Shown: positions 33,977 to 42,748 of the stretch, piece by piece
Layout of the letters: each line of letters begins with the position of its first letter
Position numbering within the stretch: the first letter of the stretch is position 1
NCBI GenBank assembly: GCA_949300145.1
Contig: CASGDA010000002.1
Location: 248,001 to 312,000, forward strand
Direction of reading: 5' to 3'
Source of the DNA: an uncultured Treponema sp.
Lineage (GTDB): Bacteria; Spirochaetota; Spirochaetia; Treponematales; Treponemataceae
Length of the DNA: 64,000 nt
Notes under the pieces: model-generated
Told to the model about the DNA's origin: nothing
What the model saw: only the letters and a program-made list of their open reading frames with translations
The model's database searches: none
Position numbers and translations under genes: made by a program

Positions 33977-33999
33977 TCCCTGTGTCTGTCTGACAGGGA
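33977..33999. repeat. Inverted repeat upstream of the acidic repeat gene
   Basis: TCCCTGT (33977-33983) and ACAGGGA (33993-33999) flank a 9-base loop. It lies about 80-100 bases before the ATG in the 291-base gap 33896-34186, so it may be an operator or a leader hairpin. That gap otherwise holds only the palindrome at 34100-34113 and promoters I cannot place with confidence. Confidence 0.5.
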
Positions 34000-34099
34000 G
34001 AAAAATAAAGTATGACAGTTAAGTTTTTTCAGGAAAATTATCAAGATTTTGCAAAGAAACGCTTTTTACAGAAAATTCCGGCATAAAACAGCATAAAAC

Positions 34100-34113
34100 G
34101 CAGTCCGGACTGC
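34100..34113. promoter_or_regulatory. 14-bp perfect palindrome upstream of sufC
   Basis: GCAGTCCGGACTGC is its own reverse complement and lies 73 bases before the sufC ATG. Two copies of GCATAAAAC lie just upstream (34081-34099). A dimeric regulator site is plausible; the factor is unknown. Confidence 0.45.
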
Positions 34114-34186
34114 CTCGCCCTTCTTCGCCGCCTCACTTGACTTTTAATGGAAAGAATATGCATTTTTATTATACGGAGGAATCATT

Positions 34187-34918
34187 ATGCTTTCCATAGA
34201 AAACCTTTCATGGGCGCTGCCGAACGGTACGTCCATCCTGGATTCTGTGAGTTTAGATATTCCTGACGGAAAGCTTACTGTAGTTACAGGCCCTAACGGC
34301 GGGGGAAAAACTTCCCTGGCTAAAATTATAACAGGATTGGAAAATCCCGTAACAGGTAAAATATTTTTAGACGGGGAAGAAATATCCGGATTGAGTATAA
34401 CCGAAAGAGCCAGGAAAGGAATATGCTATGCTTTCCAAACCCCGGTGAAATTTAAAGGTATTACCGTGATGGACATGCTGACCCTGGCCGCCGGAAGAAA
34501 TATTTCAGAGGATGAAGCATGCGGATATCTCCATCAAGTCGGATTATGCGCGCACGATTACATCAGCCGGGACATAGATTCAAGTCTTTCAGGGGGAGAA
34601 AGCAAAAGGATTGAAATAGCAGGAATCCTCGCAAGACAGAATGCAAAAGTTTTAATTTTCGACGAACCGGAAGCAGGAATCGACTTGTGGAGTTTTTCAG
34701 GACTCATAGATATTTTCAAGAAACTGAAGGAGCGGAAAAACCTCGCCCTTCTTATTATCTCCCATCAGGAAAGGATTCTTGAAATCGCGGATAAAACCAT
34801 AGTCATTGCCGGCGGAAAAATACGAAGGGAAGGCTCAGGGAAAGAAATCATACCTGAGCTTTTCAGCGATGAAAAAGCAGGAATATGCCCGCGCGGTAAA
34901 AACGTGGAAAGATTTTGA
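34187..34918 (+). CDS. sufC: Fe-S cluster assembly ATPase (SufC type, minimal system)
   Basis: 243 residues. ABC ATPase of the SufC kind: Walker A TGPNGGGKTSLAKIITG, signature LSGGESKRIEIAGILARQ, Walker B VLIFDEPEAGIDLWS. SufC drives cluster assembly on its SufB partner in the cytosol. GGAGG precedes the ATG. The next gene starts 11 bases after the stop. No sufD, sufS, sufU or sufE is nearby, so this is a two-gene form. Confidence 0.9.
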   Translation: MLSIENLSWALPNGTSILDSVSLDIPDGKLTVVTGPNGGGKTSLAKIITGLENPVTGKIFLDGEEISGLSITERARKGICYAFQTPVKFKGITVMDMLTLAAGRNISEDEACGYLHQVGLCAHDYISRDIDSSLSGGESKRIEIAGILARQNAKVLIFDEPEAGIDLWSFSGLIDIFKKLKERKNLALLIISHQERILEIADKTIVIAGGKIRREGSGKEIIPELFSDEKAGICPRGKNVERF

Positions 34919-34929
34919 GGGATTTTTTT

Positions 34930-35877
34930 ATGGATAAAAGGACACAGGAACTTCTGGAAACAGTTACGGATGAAAGGCTGCCATTTAAGGGCGCATATAA
35001 TATAAGGGAAGATTCCGGTTGCGCCGGCAGACAGAATTCCGAAAACATAAAAATAGAACCCAAATATGACAAACCCGGAATCAACATAAAGGTCAGCGGC
35101 AAAGCGAAGGGGGAAAAAGTCCTTATCCCCGCCTGCGTAACAAAAACAGGCATTGATGATTTGGTTTACAACGATTTTTACATCGAAAGCGGAGCCGATG
35201 TTTACGTAATAGCGGGATGCGGAATTCATGCCGAGGAAGGAGGAGAGGCCCGGCACAACGGAATCCACAGGTTTTTCATCGGACCCGGAGCGAAAGTCCT
35301 GTACAAGGAAAAACACATAGGAACCGGCAAGGATATTGCAGGCGAAATGGAAGGACCGGACAAACCCGTCAGAAAAATAGATCCAGTGACGGAGATTTTT
35401 CTGGATGAAGGCGCTTCTTTTGAAATGGATTCCATCCAGCTGGAGGGAGTCGATGTGACGAACAGAAAAACAAAGGCCAAGATGGCCGCGCATTCAAAAC
35501 TGGTAATAAAGGAACGGATTCTGACGGACGGGAAACAGACAGCCGACACGGAATTCACCGTTGAAATGGACGGGGAAGACTGTACCGCGGATCTTGTCTC
35601 CAGATCGGTAGCGAAAGGAGAATCCCGTCAACGGTTTTATTCCCGCATAAACGGAAACTCCCGATGCAAAGGGCATTCGGAATGCGACGCTATTCTGGCC
35701 GGGCACGGAACCGTGTTCGCGGAACCTGCCCTTTTCGCAGGCCATGTGGACGCCTCGTTAATCCATGAAGCCGCGATAGGCAAAATTGCAGGGGAACAGA
35801 TAACGAAGCTTCTCACTATGGGGCTTACAGAGGAAGAGGCGGAAAACAAAATTATCGAAGGATTCCTGAAGGGGTGA
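34930..35877 (+). CDS. sufB: Fe-S cluster scaffold (SufB type, minimal system)
   Basis: 315 residues, much shorter than E. coli SufB (about 495). The beta-helix core and the C-terminal block are present: HSECDAILAGHGTVFAEP keeps a Cys (residue 252) in the place of the SufB cluster-transfer Cys405, and LIHEAAIGKIAGEQITKLLT matches the HEA...IGEDQ block. The long N-terminal cysteine region of classical SufB is missing, as in the two-protein SUF-like minimal system. ATG 34930 has GAGGG eight bases upstream. It would build Fe-S clusters with SufC; IspG in this window is a possible client. Confidence 0.88.
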   Translation: MDKRTQELLETVTDERLPFKGAYNIREDSGCAGRQNSENIKIEPKYDKPGINIKVSGKAKGEKVLIPACVTKTGIDDLVYNDFYIESGADVYVIAGCGIHAEEGGEARHNGIHRFFIGPGAKVLYKEKHIGTGKDIAGEMEGPDKPVRKIDPVTEIFLDEGASFEMDSIQLEGVDVTNRKTKAKMAAHSKLVIKERILTDGKQTADTEFTVEMDGEDCTADLVSRSVAKGESRQRFYSRINGNSRCKGHSECDAILAGHGTVFAEPALFAGHVDASLIHEAAIGKIAGEQITKLLTMGLTEEEAENKIIEGFLKG

Positions 35878-35907
35878 GTCCGCCGCTTTTTGCAAAGGTT
35901 CCGTGCC

Positions 35908-36279
35908 TTACGGAGTAATAACCTCCGCGCCGAACCAGAGTTTCTCCAAATCATAGAAAGTCCTGGCCGGAGCGGTCATAAGATGAATGACAATATCCCC
36001 CAAGTCAATTAAGCGCCATTCATCAGAAGAAGAATTATTCTGTCTTACAGGCACGGGCTTTATTCCCAACGAGACTATACCCTCGGAAACGATGCGGCCC
36101 AATCCACGCAGATGCACGGAGCTTGAAGCCGTTGCGATTATAAAATAATCAGCAAAGGTGCTTTTACCCGATACATCCAGAACCACTACATTCTCCCCTT
36201 TCCCTTCTTTTATCATGCGGGCGAGTTCAACAGCATTTTCCCTTGCGTTTCCGGAGGAAACAGATTTTATTCCACTCAT
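35908..36279 (-). CDS. rsfS: Ribosomal silencing factor RsfS
   Basis: 123 residues. DUF143 signature: VVVLDVSGKSTFADYFIIAT, then SDEWRLIDLGDIVIHLM and FYDLEKLWFGAE. It binds L14 on the 50S subunit and blocks subunit joining in poor growth. Last gene of the rplU-to-rsfS cluster, 24 bases after the LCP gene. Confidence 0.93.
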   Translation of the reverse strand: MSGIKSVSSGNARENAVELARMIKEGKGENVVVLDVSGKSTFADYFIIATASSSVHLRGLGRIVSEGIVSLGIKPVPVRQNNSSSDEWRLIDLGDIVIHLMTAPARTFYDLEKLWFGAEVITP

Positions 36280-36303
36280 TTTTCTCTCTTCACCGTTATG
36301 TTT

Positions 36304-37539
36304 CTATTTTTTTATGACATATCTTCCGTTAAAATCACTGCCAAGGATTATCGTAAAATCCACCAGATATTCAGTCCCGTCATCGACATCCTCATCATCG
36401 CTTTTGACCGCCGCTGTACGTATATTGTCACAATGGATTACCTGCCCTATAGCCCTGGCCACAGAATCACCCTCAATCCTGTCTATAATAACGGTTTCCT
36501 TGACATTATTTTCCGGCGCGTTGGCGACACGCACAACATCATAACCGAAGCCCTGATACAATTCGGAGGTTCTGCGGGCCAAATCCTGTGTGGTTGTACC
36601 GTTAAGAATTTCCAAAGCGTAAATACGCTCCAAATCCTCGGCATTTTCCGATAAGAAACCGGCCAGTGTTTTCCGTATTATTTCCTTCTGCAAATCACCG
36701 TCATAAAACGGGAATATCATTTCTTTCCCGTCAACAATCCTGACTGAACCGCGCATCTGCTGTGGAACCAGACGTTCCACGTCAATTCCTGAAAGTTCCT
36801 GCAGAAGATTCTTCAAGGAAGGGCCGGAAATATTGGACTCCATGCAGGACTCAAACATCGAAAACATCTCCGAGGAAAAAACAAAGTCATAATTATCGTT
36901 GATGGAACGGAAAAAAGCCAGTAAAGCCTGCTGGCGTCTCATGGCGACAGCCATCTCCCTGTCATCCTCGGAGGTGTAAGTTACATAGGAACGGATTTTA
37001 TCACCGTCAAGAACAACGGAACCTGAAGGAAGGAGAACCCGTTCCTCCAATGTGGGTTCCGCCTCCATGTCACTTTCCAAATACACATCAACAGGGGTGG
37101 GAATAAAAAGATTCAAGCCGGACAGAAAATCCGAAAGTTTTATAAAATCATCCAAGGAAATCACCACATAAAAAGGAATTTCTATGTCCGTTAAATTCTC
37201 AACTTCACGGCGGAAGGTTTCCTTCCCTTTTTCAATATAGCAGGCTTCAATTCTGTCCGTGCGTGGAGGAGTAAGGGAATGAAGGATAAGCCCTGTCTGC
37301 GGCGGAATATCAAACATCGCAGCGCGTTTGTTTTCAGGATAGTAGGTTATTATGTTGGCTGAAAAAGGCGCTCCGTCTTCTTCTATTATAAACAGAACAT
37401 TGAGAAGCTTATCGTCTTTGATGATGTTTTCAACAGGATCGGTTTTCAATTCAAAAACCAAAGCAATAAGAGAAACGACAAGAAGAACAAGAATGAACAT
37501 AAGGAAAATAATACTTCTGTCAATTTTTACAGCTTTCAT
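36304..37539 (-). CDS. LytR-CpsA-Psr (LCP) family protein
   Basis: 411 residues with one N-terminal membrane anchor (about 9-30). The LCP domain follows (ITYYPENKRAAMFDIPPQTG, LDGDKIRSYVTYTSEDDR, MRRQQALLAFFR), then a LytR C-terminal domain (about 310-405, ALEILNGTTTQDLARRTSEL). LCP proteins transfer glycopolymers to the cell wall in Gram-positives; in spirochaetes the acceptor is not known. Position between yqeK and rsfS is conserved in treponemes as I recall. Confidence 0.85.
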   Translation of the reverse strand: MKAVKIDRSIIFLMFILVLLVVSLIALVFELKTDPVENIIKDDKLLNVLFIIEEDGAPFSANIITYYPENKRAAMFDIPPQTGLILHSLTPPRTDRIEACYIEKGKETFRREVENLTDIEIPFYVVISLDDFIKLSDFLSGLNLFIPTPVDVYLESDMEAEPTLEERVLLPSGSVVLDGDKIRSYVTYTSEDDREMAVAMRRQQALLAFFRSINDNYDFVFSSEMFSMFESCMESNISGPSLKNLLQELSGIDVERLVPQQMRGSVRIVDGKEMIFPFYDGDLQKEIIRKTLAGFLSENAEDLERIYALEILNGTTTQDLARRTSELYQGFGYDVVRVANAPENNVKETVIIDRIEGDSVARAIGQVIHCDNIRTAAVKSDDEDVDDGTEYLVDFTIILGSDFNGRYVIKK

Positions 37540-37580
37540 AAAAATACCCTATAAAAATAAAAACCAAAATAAAAACAATT

Positions 37581-38219
37581 TCAACCGCATGACAGGTTAC
37601 CGCAGATATTTCCCTGTTTCCTTTCGGCTTTCACCTCATCATACATTTCCAAAGTTTCCGGAGCCACAATTTTCCCGGTTTCATTCAGGTAAATAATATT
37701 ATCTTCAATGACACGGATAACCATATCATGAAAGTCCAGTGCAAGGATTTCTTTGCGGACCCGTTTGGAAATCCCTTTGCGCCCCGGCTCTATCTTGTCC
37801 GCAATAAAAAGAGCCCTTCCCAACGGACACAGGCCTTTCCTGCCGAAGGTATGCCAGCGGACGGCGTCCAAGACAGCTTCATTTTCAAGCCCGAACCTGT
37901 CCTGCAGCAAAACGGCGGCCGCCCTGCCGTGGAGCAGGGATGGTTTCCTGCTTTCCAAAGACGAAAAAGGGATACCGTCTTTTTTTGCAAGGGCGATTAA
38001 AACTTCATCCGAACTGTTCTTGCACAAATCATGGGAAACACCGGCGAGATACCCTAAATGGACATCCAGCAAAAATCTTTCACAAAGCTTTCTGCACATT
38101 TTGGCTGTGCGCAAAGAATGCTCAAACCTGCCCGGCGACAATATGTTGCAGGCGAAATCCTCCACTTTTTTTGTAACACGCAATATCTGCTTTGCATTCA
38201 CAGCATCATAAATGTCCAT
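37581..38219 (-). CDS. yqeK: HD-domain hydrolase (YqeK family)
   Basis: 212 residues from ATG 38219. HD motif: RFEHSLRTAKMCRKL, LAGVSHDLCKNSS, LLHGRAAAVLL, AVRWHTFGRKGL. YqeK proteins are diadenosine tetraphosphate hydrolases. The gene overlaps nadD by 14 bases; GTGGAG inside nadD is a suitable SD. The longer frame to 38381 lies wholly within nadD and is rejected. Confidence 0.88.
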   Translation of the reverse strand: MDIYDAVNAKQILRVTKKVEDFACNILSPGRFEHSLRTAKMCRKLCERFLLDVHLGYLAGVSHDLCKNSSDEVLIALAKKDGIPFSSLESRKPSLLHGRAAAVLLQDRFGLENEAVLDAVRWHTFGRKGLCPLGRALFIADKIEPGRKGISKRVRKEILALDFHDMVIRVIEDNIIYLNETGKIVAPETLEMYDEVKAERKQGNICGNLSCG

Positions 38220-38835
38220 ATAAATTATGCTCCACAATATATCTGCCGACCGGTTCCGGAACAAGATACCGCCAGCTTTTTCCGGTACGTATGCGCCTGC
38301 GTATATCAGAAGAAGAAACCGCAATCTCCGGATTTTCAAGGCAGAACACATTCGCCGCCGTTTCCATTCCGGGAAAAACAAAAGATTGCCATGAACCTGA
38401 GGAAAGACCTTCCGGAACAGAAAATCCCGGCCGGCACGCCAGGATTATATCCGCGGCAACCGCAATTTCCTCAGCCTCGTGCCAGGAGTAAAATCCGGAT
38501 ATCCAGTCGGCCCCTATTATCAGGGCGGGTTTTCCGGAGAGCCTGCCGGCATATTCATCAGCCAGCATATGCAGCGTGTCGATTGTATACGAAACACCGC
38601 CCCGTTTCAATTCACAGTCTGAAACAACGGCAAAACCGCTTTCGCCGGCGGCCGCGGAAATCATTGCGAAGCGGTCGGAAGACGGGGCGGCATCCTCTTC
38701 CTGTTTATGCAAAGAAAAAAAAGAAGGCACAAACAGAACCCTGTCAAATCCAAGCTCTGTATGGACAGCATCAGCCAGAACAAAATGCCCGATATGAGGG
38801 GGATTAAAGGCACCCCCTAAAACCGCCAGCCTCAT
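38206..38835 (-). CDS. nadD: Nicotinate-nucleotide adenylyltransferase
   Basis: 209 residues. Nucleotidyl-transferase start VLGGAFNPPHIGHFVLAD and C-terminal SSSDIRRRIRTGKSWRYLVP. It makes deamido-NAD from nicotinate mononucleotide and ATP. Two bases after obgE; nadD-yqeK pairing is common in bacteria. Confidence 0.93.
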   Translation of the reverse strand: MRLAVLGGAFNPPHIGHFVLADAVHTELGFDRVLFVPSFFSLHKQEEDAAPSSDRFAMISAAAGESGFAVVSDCELKRGGVSYTIDTLHMLADEYAGRLSGKPALIIGADWISGFYSWHEAEEIAVAADIILACRPGFSVPEGLSSGSWQSFVFPGMETAANVFCLENPEIAVSSSDIRRRIRTGKSWRYLVPEPVGRYIVEHNLYGHL

Positions 38836-38837
38836 TC

Positions 38838-40004
38838 TTATTTTTTACCCCGGCGTTTCCTGCTCAAACTGACCGTCGCACCGAAATGCTCCGGATCATG
38901 GTCCTCATATTCAGGCTCCTGCAAATCAGCCAGCATAAAGTCCGGTACAGGCTGCTCCGGAACAGAGGGAGGGCCGGAACCCTTTTTTTCTCCGGAAAGC
39001 TCCACGCCACCAGTCATTGCTATAAAAGCTTTTTTCAGCTCATCCAAACCGCGGCGCTCCAAAACTGAAACAGCGAATACTTCCACACCGCCGTGATTTT
39101 CCTGCATATATTTTTTCAGTTCCGAAAAGTGTTCCTTTGCCTGGGGCAGATCTATTTTCGTCCCCACAACGATACGCTTTTTTTCCGCAAGAGAATCAGA
39201 AAAACCTTTTAATTCCGCCTGCAGCAGGGAATATGCTTCCAGATAATTTTCAGCGGACAAGTCTATGAGGAAGGCAAGCCCCACCGTGCGGGAAATATGT
39301 TTCAGAAACCTGGAACCCAAGCCGATTCCGGCCGAGGCTCCTTCGATTATACCGGGGATGTCTGCAAGCACAATATCGTGCAAATCCTCAACCCGCAAAA
39401 CGCCGAGATTGGGAATTTTCGTTGTAAAAGGATACGGGGCTATTTTAGGACGGGCATTCGTAAAATAATCCAGAAGGGTGGATTTGCCCGCATTCGGAAA
39501 ACCGACGAAACCTATATCCGCAATTATATTCAGCTCAACCCGGATACGCCGGGTTTCCCCCGGTTGTCCCGGCAGAGCCGTTTTTGGAGCCTGGTTTGAG
39601 GGTCCTTTGAAATGAACGTTGCCCCAGCCGCCGTTCCCGCCCTGCAGGAAAACGAAACGCCCCTCGCCGGCTTCACCCAAATCAAGAAGGATTTCACCGC
39701 TGTCGGCGTCCTTCAGTATGCATCCCGGGGGAAGAGGAACAACACAGTCCTCACCGTTGGCACCGAAACGCTTGTTCCCCTGCCCGTCCAGCCCGTTTTT
39801 AGCCCGGAAAGTCTGCTTGTACCGCAGGTGGGCAAGGGTTCTGAGATTCCGCCGTATTTCAAATATTAAATCACCGCCGCGACCACCATCCCCGCCGGAA
39901 GGACCTCCGTTGGGGACATACTTTTCCCGGCGGAAAGCCACACAGCCGTTCCCGCCTTTACCGGAAGAGACAGTGATAAGGGCTTCGTCTGCGAAACGAA
40001 TCAT
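38838..40004 (-). CDS. obgE: Ribosome-associated GTPase Obg
   Basis: 388 residues. Glycine-rich Obg fold at the N-terminus (SSGKGGNGCVAFRREKYVPN, GGDGGRGGDL), G1 GFPNAGKSTLLDYF, G3 LADIPGIIEGAS, G4 GTKID. It acts in late 50S assembly and stringent control. The C-terminal 60 residues are a Pro/Glu-rich tail rather than a full OCT domain. Confidence 0.94.
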   Translation of the reverse strand: MIRFADEALITVSSGKGGNGCVAFRREKYVPNGGPSGGDGGRGGDLIFEIRRNLRTLAHLRYKQTFRAKNGLDGQGNKRFGANGEDCVVPLPPGCILKDADSGEILLDLGEAGEGRFVFLQGGNGGWGNVHFKGPSNQAPKTALPGQPGETRRIRVELNIIADIGFVGFPNAGKSTLLDYFTNARPKIAPYPFTTKIPNLGVLRVEDLHDIVLADIPGIIEGASAGIGLGSRFLKHISRTVGLAFLIDLSAENYLEAYSLLQAELKGFSDSLAEKKRIVVGTKIDLPQAKEHFSELKKYMQENHGGVEVFAVSVLERRGLDELKKAFIAMTGGVELSGEKKGSGPPSVPEQPVPDFMLADLQEPEYEDHDPEHFGATVSLSRKRRGKK

Positions 40005-40016
40005 TTAACCGGGGGA

Positions 40017-40274
40017 TTATTCTCCGTCAACAACAACAGAAGCCAGATGGCGTCCTTTCCGGCGGTGATACATCACAACGCCGTCCGCCTTGGCGAAAAG
40101 AGTGTCATCTCCGCCGCGACCTACATTGTTGCCCGGATGAATTTTTGTTCCACGCTGACGGACAAGGATAGCGCCCGCCTGGACAGTCTGACCGCCATAA
40201 ACTTTTACACCGAGATATTTCGGATTAGAATCACGGCCGTTTTTCGCACCGCTTCCGCCTTTCTTACGTCCCAT
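40017..40274 (-). CDS. rpmA: 50S ribosomal protein L27
   Basis: 85 residues, standard L27: [42 protein letters not shown] 40274 follows GGAGGAAAAA, so the protein starts directly at MGRKKGG with no N-terminal extension. The upstream GTG at 40292 would only translate the SD itself. Confidence 0.96.
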   Translation of the reverse strand: MGRKKGGSGAKNGRDSNPKYLGVKVYGGQTVQAGAILVRQRGTKIHPGNNVGRGGDDTLFAKADGVVMYHRRKGRHLASVVVDGE

Positions 40275-40296
40275 TTTTTCCTCCAAAAACACTGCG

Positions 40297-40623
40297 TCAT
40301 AAAGATTCCATACGCAGCTCTAGTGCATCAGGAAATTCCTCTGAAAGGGAAGAAATCCCGGAACAAAGGAATTCCGCCGCATATAAAAGGCAGCATCTGT
40401 TCTCTGAAGAAATTTTTCCGGTCCGGATCCGCAGGGTTCCACGGCCGGCTGTTTCAACGGAAACAGAAGGAATTTTTTTTTCCAGAACATCCGCGGTTGT
40501 TCTGAACAACACGGATATGGCGGCACAAACCAAATCATTTCCGTACCGCCCTGTTCCGGCATGTCCTTCAGCTTCAGCAAGAACAAGACAACCCTCTTCG
40601 GTAACAATATGTACCGAAACCAA
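40297..40623 (-). CDS. prp: Ribosomal-processing cysteine protease Prp-like
   Basis: 108 residues. [20 protein letters not shown] holds the Prp catalytic pair, His21 and Cys33 (H22/C34 in Staphylococcus). In Firmicutes Prp cuts a leader off L27. Start is TTG 40623 with AGGAG just upstream; no ATG fits. It lies between rplU and rpmA as usual. Here L27 has no leader to cut. Confidence 0.85.
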   Translation of the reverse strand: MVSVHIVTEEGCLVLAEAEGHAGTGRYGNDLVCAAISVLFRTTADVLEKKIPSVSVETAGRGTLRIRTGKISSENRCCLLYAAEFLCSGISSLSEEFPDALELRMESL

Positions 40624-40625
40624 CG

Positions 40626-40940
40626 TCAGACTCCTGCGATATCCTCTACAGTTATCATTGTGTACTGCTGGCGGTGCCCGATGGTCCTGTGATAGTCCTT
40701 TTTACTTTTGTATTTATATACAATAACCTTTTTATCACGGACTTTATCACCCACAAGAGCTGTGACTTTAGCGCCTGCAACATAGGGAGTCCCTACCTTG
40801 ACACCGTTATCCCCGCTGAGAAGAAGCACCGAGTCGATATCTATCTTCGATCCCTTTTCAGCATCAATACTGTCAACCTTCAGGACTGCGCCTTTTTCAG
40901 CCTTATACTGTTTTCCTTTGTATTCGATAAGCGCGTACAT
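40626..40940 (-). CDS. rplU: 50S ribosomal protein L21
   Basis: 104 residues, standard L21 (MYALIEYKGKQYKAEKG at the start, KKDYHRTIGHRQQYTMITVE at the end). AGAGG precedes ATG 40940; the long frame to 41105 is upstream leader. First gene of the eight-gene ribosome/NAD cluster ending at rsfS. Confidence 0.96.
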   Translation of the reverse strand: MYALIEYKGKQYKAEKGAVLKVDSIDAEKGSKIDIDSVLLLSGDNGVKVGTPYVAGAKVTALVGDKVRDKKVIVYKYKSKKDYHRTIGHRQQYTMITVEDIAGV

Positions 40941-40973
40941 ACAAACCTCTGCATTAAAGTTATCTGAAAAAGC

Positions 40974-41003
40974 AGTATATAAGAAAACCGAATTAATAGT
41001 CAA
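40974..41003 (-). promoter_or_regulatory. Promoter of the rplU operon
   Basis: On the minus strand TTGACT (41003-40998), 18 bp, TATACT (40979-40974). Start near 40967 leaves a leader of about 27 bases with AGAGG. Confidence 0.7.
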
Positions 41004-41055
41004 GAGAAGGAAAGGGAAGGATATTCCTTTCCCTGTATGAAAATAGACAGGAAAC

Positions 41056-41547
41056 TCAGAACCACAGCCTGGCTCCTGCGGAAACAGGGAAAAACGGCGT
41101 ATCAAAATCCAGGGACGGAAGCAGTTTTAAACCGAAAGAAGGCGCCACCTGGGCGAAAATCTCGACAAACCGGTCCAGCAGATATAAATTCACCCCGACG
41201 GGTATCCTTAAACCTGCATTGAAGCCGAAATCCTCATCGTTGCCGAATATAATCCGGGTGAAGAAACCGGCGCCGATAAAAAAATTCAGGCTTCCGGCGG
41301 AAAAAGATGTGATTTCCGGATTCACGAACCAAACATCCCCTGTCAAACCTATTTCGCTGCGGGGGCTTGTGAACATCCAGTTAGCCGAAAAAAGCAGGGG
41401 GACGGATTCAAATTTAAACGTCAGGGCAAGACCGGGGTCAAATTCACTGGAAATATTTCCGTCAAACTGAAGGCCTATACCGAAAGCGAAAACAGAAATA
41501 CTTGAGGCAAAGAAAAGAAAAATTACAAAAGCCATGGATTTTTTCAT
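41056..41547 (-). CDS. Small outer-membrane beta-barrel-like protein
   Basis: 163 residues. Signal peptide to about VFAFG, then alternating hydrophobic strands (LALTFKFESVPLLFSANW, FFIGAGFFTRIIFGN, FGFNAGLRIPVGVNLYLLD) and a C-terminal Phe (GARLWF), the usual outer-membrane targeting end. Size suits an eight-strand barrel. GCAGGAG precedes the ATG. Function unknown. Confidence 0.65.
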   Translation of the reverse strand: MKKSMAFVIFLFFASSISVFAFGIGLQFDGNISSEFDPGLALTFKFESVPLLFSANWMFTSPRSEIGLTGDVWFVNPEITSFSAGSLNFFIGAGFFTRIIFGNDEDFGFNAGLRIPVGVNLYLLDRFVEIFAQVAPSFGLKLLPSLDFDTPFFPVSAGARLWF

Positions 41548-41572
41548 GTTTAAAACTCCTGCGCCATCTACA

Positions 41573-42748
41573 TCATGGTTGTAAAGAAATATTCATGGCG
41601 GACGCCGCTTTCCCGGCAACCCGCCCGTCAGGACAAAAGATGGAAAGATTCATCCACAGAGCCGCGGCGAATTCCTGCGCCCCCGAATCATAGAGAACGA
41701 AGGCGAACTGCAAGAATGAATCCCAAAGGTGAATGGAGGCGGCCCATTCCCTGATTTCGCTGTATTTTGAGGCGGTCCGCAGGGTTTCCCCGAAAGACGA
41801 ATAGGAATATCCGTATTCATATTCCCGGACGGCATTTTCAAGGAGGGTAAAAGCCGTCACCGCGGACAAGCATCCGGTGGCCAGAGCCCGGTCGAGGCGT
41901 TTTCCGGAGTCCCGGTAATAGAAATCCGTCAAATCCATGTAAGCCTTGAGGGCCAGCGGGTTGTTATTCCGGTACAAACTGAAAAATTTGACAAAGGCCG
42001 GGGATACAGCTTTCCCGCTTCCGGAAACGCCGGAAGAAGAGCCCTGCGGACCTTCGATATCTTCTTTCGCGGTCCGCATCATGGCAAGAAGCGCCCCGCT
42101 TTCCTTCCCCGGAGTTCCGAAAACCGGATCCCCGGTCAGGGCCAGCAGCAGATAGTTTTCCCGCGCCCCAGGATTCCCTGTCAAACCTGCCAAATCAGCC
42201 ATATGATAGACGAGAAGCGTACTGTCACCGGGTACATCAAAAAAAGCGCGGTTTTCCCATGCTTTTTCGTAGAAGGAAAAGGCAAGGGAATACTCCCCTT
42301 CCGCCTCATAAACACGGCCTGCGAAAACATCGGCTTCCGGAAGGGCGGAAGCACCGTCCAGCCAGGCAATCAGAGCAGACAACGAATTTGAAAAAAAAGA
42401 CGGCGGATGTTTTTTGAAAACCCTGTCCATAACTTCCGCCCCGGAATAACCGCGGGAAGACAACGCCTGGTAAACGGAAGAAATATTATCGCCAAGTCTT
42501 TTTATTTCCCTGTAGGAAACATCCCGTTTAAGCGTTTCAGCCATTGATTTGATTTCAGAACGGTGGAGGTCCCTGGCTTTTTCATTCAGCAGCAGGGCTT
42601 CTCCGATATCCCCTTTGTCAAAGCTGAATTCCGCATTGCGCATCAACTCCCAGACGCCGGGGCTGACAAGGCTTCCGGAATTGCCTGCCGTATCCGCAGG
42701 CCCAGCGAAACAGAGCGCCTGTAAAAAAAGGAATACAAAAAATATCAT
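41573..42748 (-). CDS. Secreted TPR-like protein
   Basis: 391 residues with a signal peptide ending near LCFAG. The body has helical repeats like TPR (VFAGRVYEAEGEYSLAFSFY, GSGKAVSPAFVKFFSLYR). No catalytic motif. Its ATG overlaps the ispG stop (ATGA), so it is co-translated with ispG, though a link to isoprenoids is not evident. Unknown role in the envelope. Confidence 0.65.
   Translation of the reverse strand: MIFFVFLFLQALCFAGPADTAGNSGSLVSPGVWELMRNAEFSFDKGDIGEALLLNEKARDLHRSEIKSMAETLKRDVSYREIKRLGDNISSVYQALSSRGYSGAEVMDRVFKKHPPSFFSNSLSALIAWLDGASALPEADVFAGRVYEAEGEYSLAFSFYEKAWENRAFFDVPGDSTLLVYHMADLAGLTGNPGARENYLLLALTGDPVFGTPGKESGALLAMMRTAKEDIEGPQGSSSGVSGSGKAVSPAFVKFFSLYRNNNPLALKAYMDLTDFYYRDSGKRLDRALATGCLSAVTAFTLLENAVREYEYGYSYSSFGETLRTASKYSEIREWAASIHLWDSFLQFAFVLYDSGAQEFAAALWMNLSIFCPDGRVAGKAASAMNISLQP

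Noticed and set aside
33366-34022. 218-codon plus-strand frame of Ser/Arg/Thr-rich repeats
   Set aside because: It is the shadow of the acidic repeat array: a 60-bp period keeps all frames open once one copy is open. No signal peptide or SD.
34765-35493. 242-codon frame antisense to sufC-sufB
   Set aside because: Overlaps two conserved genes; hydrophobic and Cys-rich stretches are by-products of the other strand.
35901-35915. Hairpin TCCGT/ACGGA between sufB and rsfS as terminator
   Set aside because: Five-pair stem without a T-run, and it overlaps the end of rsfS.
38058-38807. 249-codon frame antisense to nadD and yqeK
   Set aside because: Low-complexity Arg/Pro/Gln translation typical of an opposite-strand shadow.
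40275-40292. N-terminal extension of L27 as a Prp substrate
   Set aside because: Its six codons are the Shine-Dalgarno itself and do not resemble the known cleavage leader.
41036-41105. Longer L21 start
   Set aside because: The extra 55 residues cover the promoter and the end of the outer-membrane protein gene; L21 normally begins at MYALIE.
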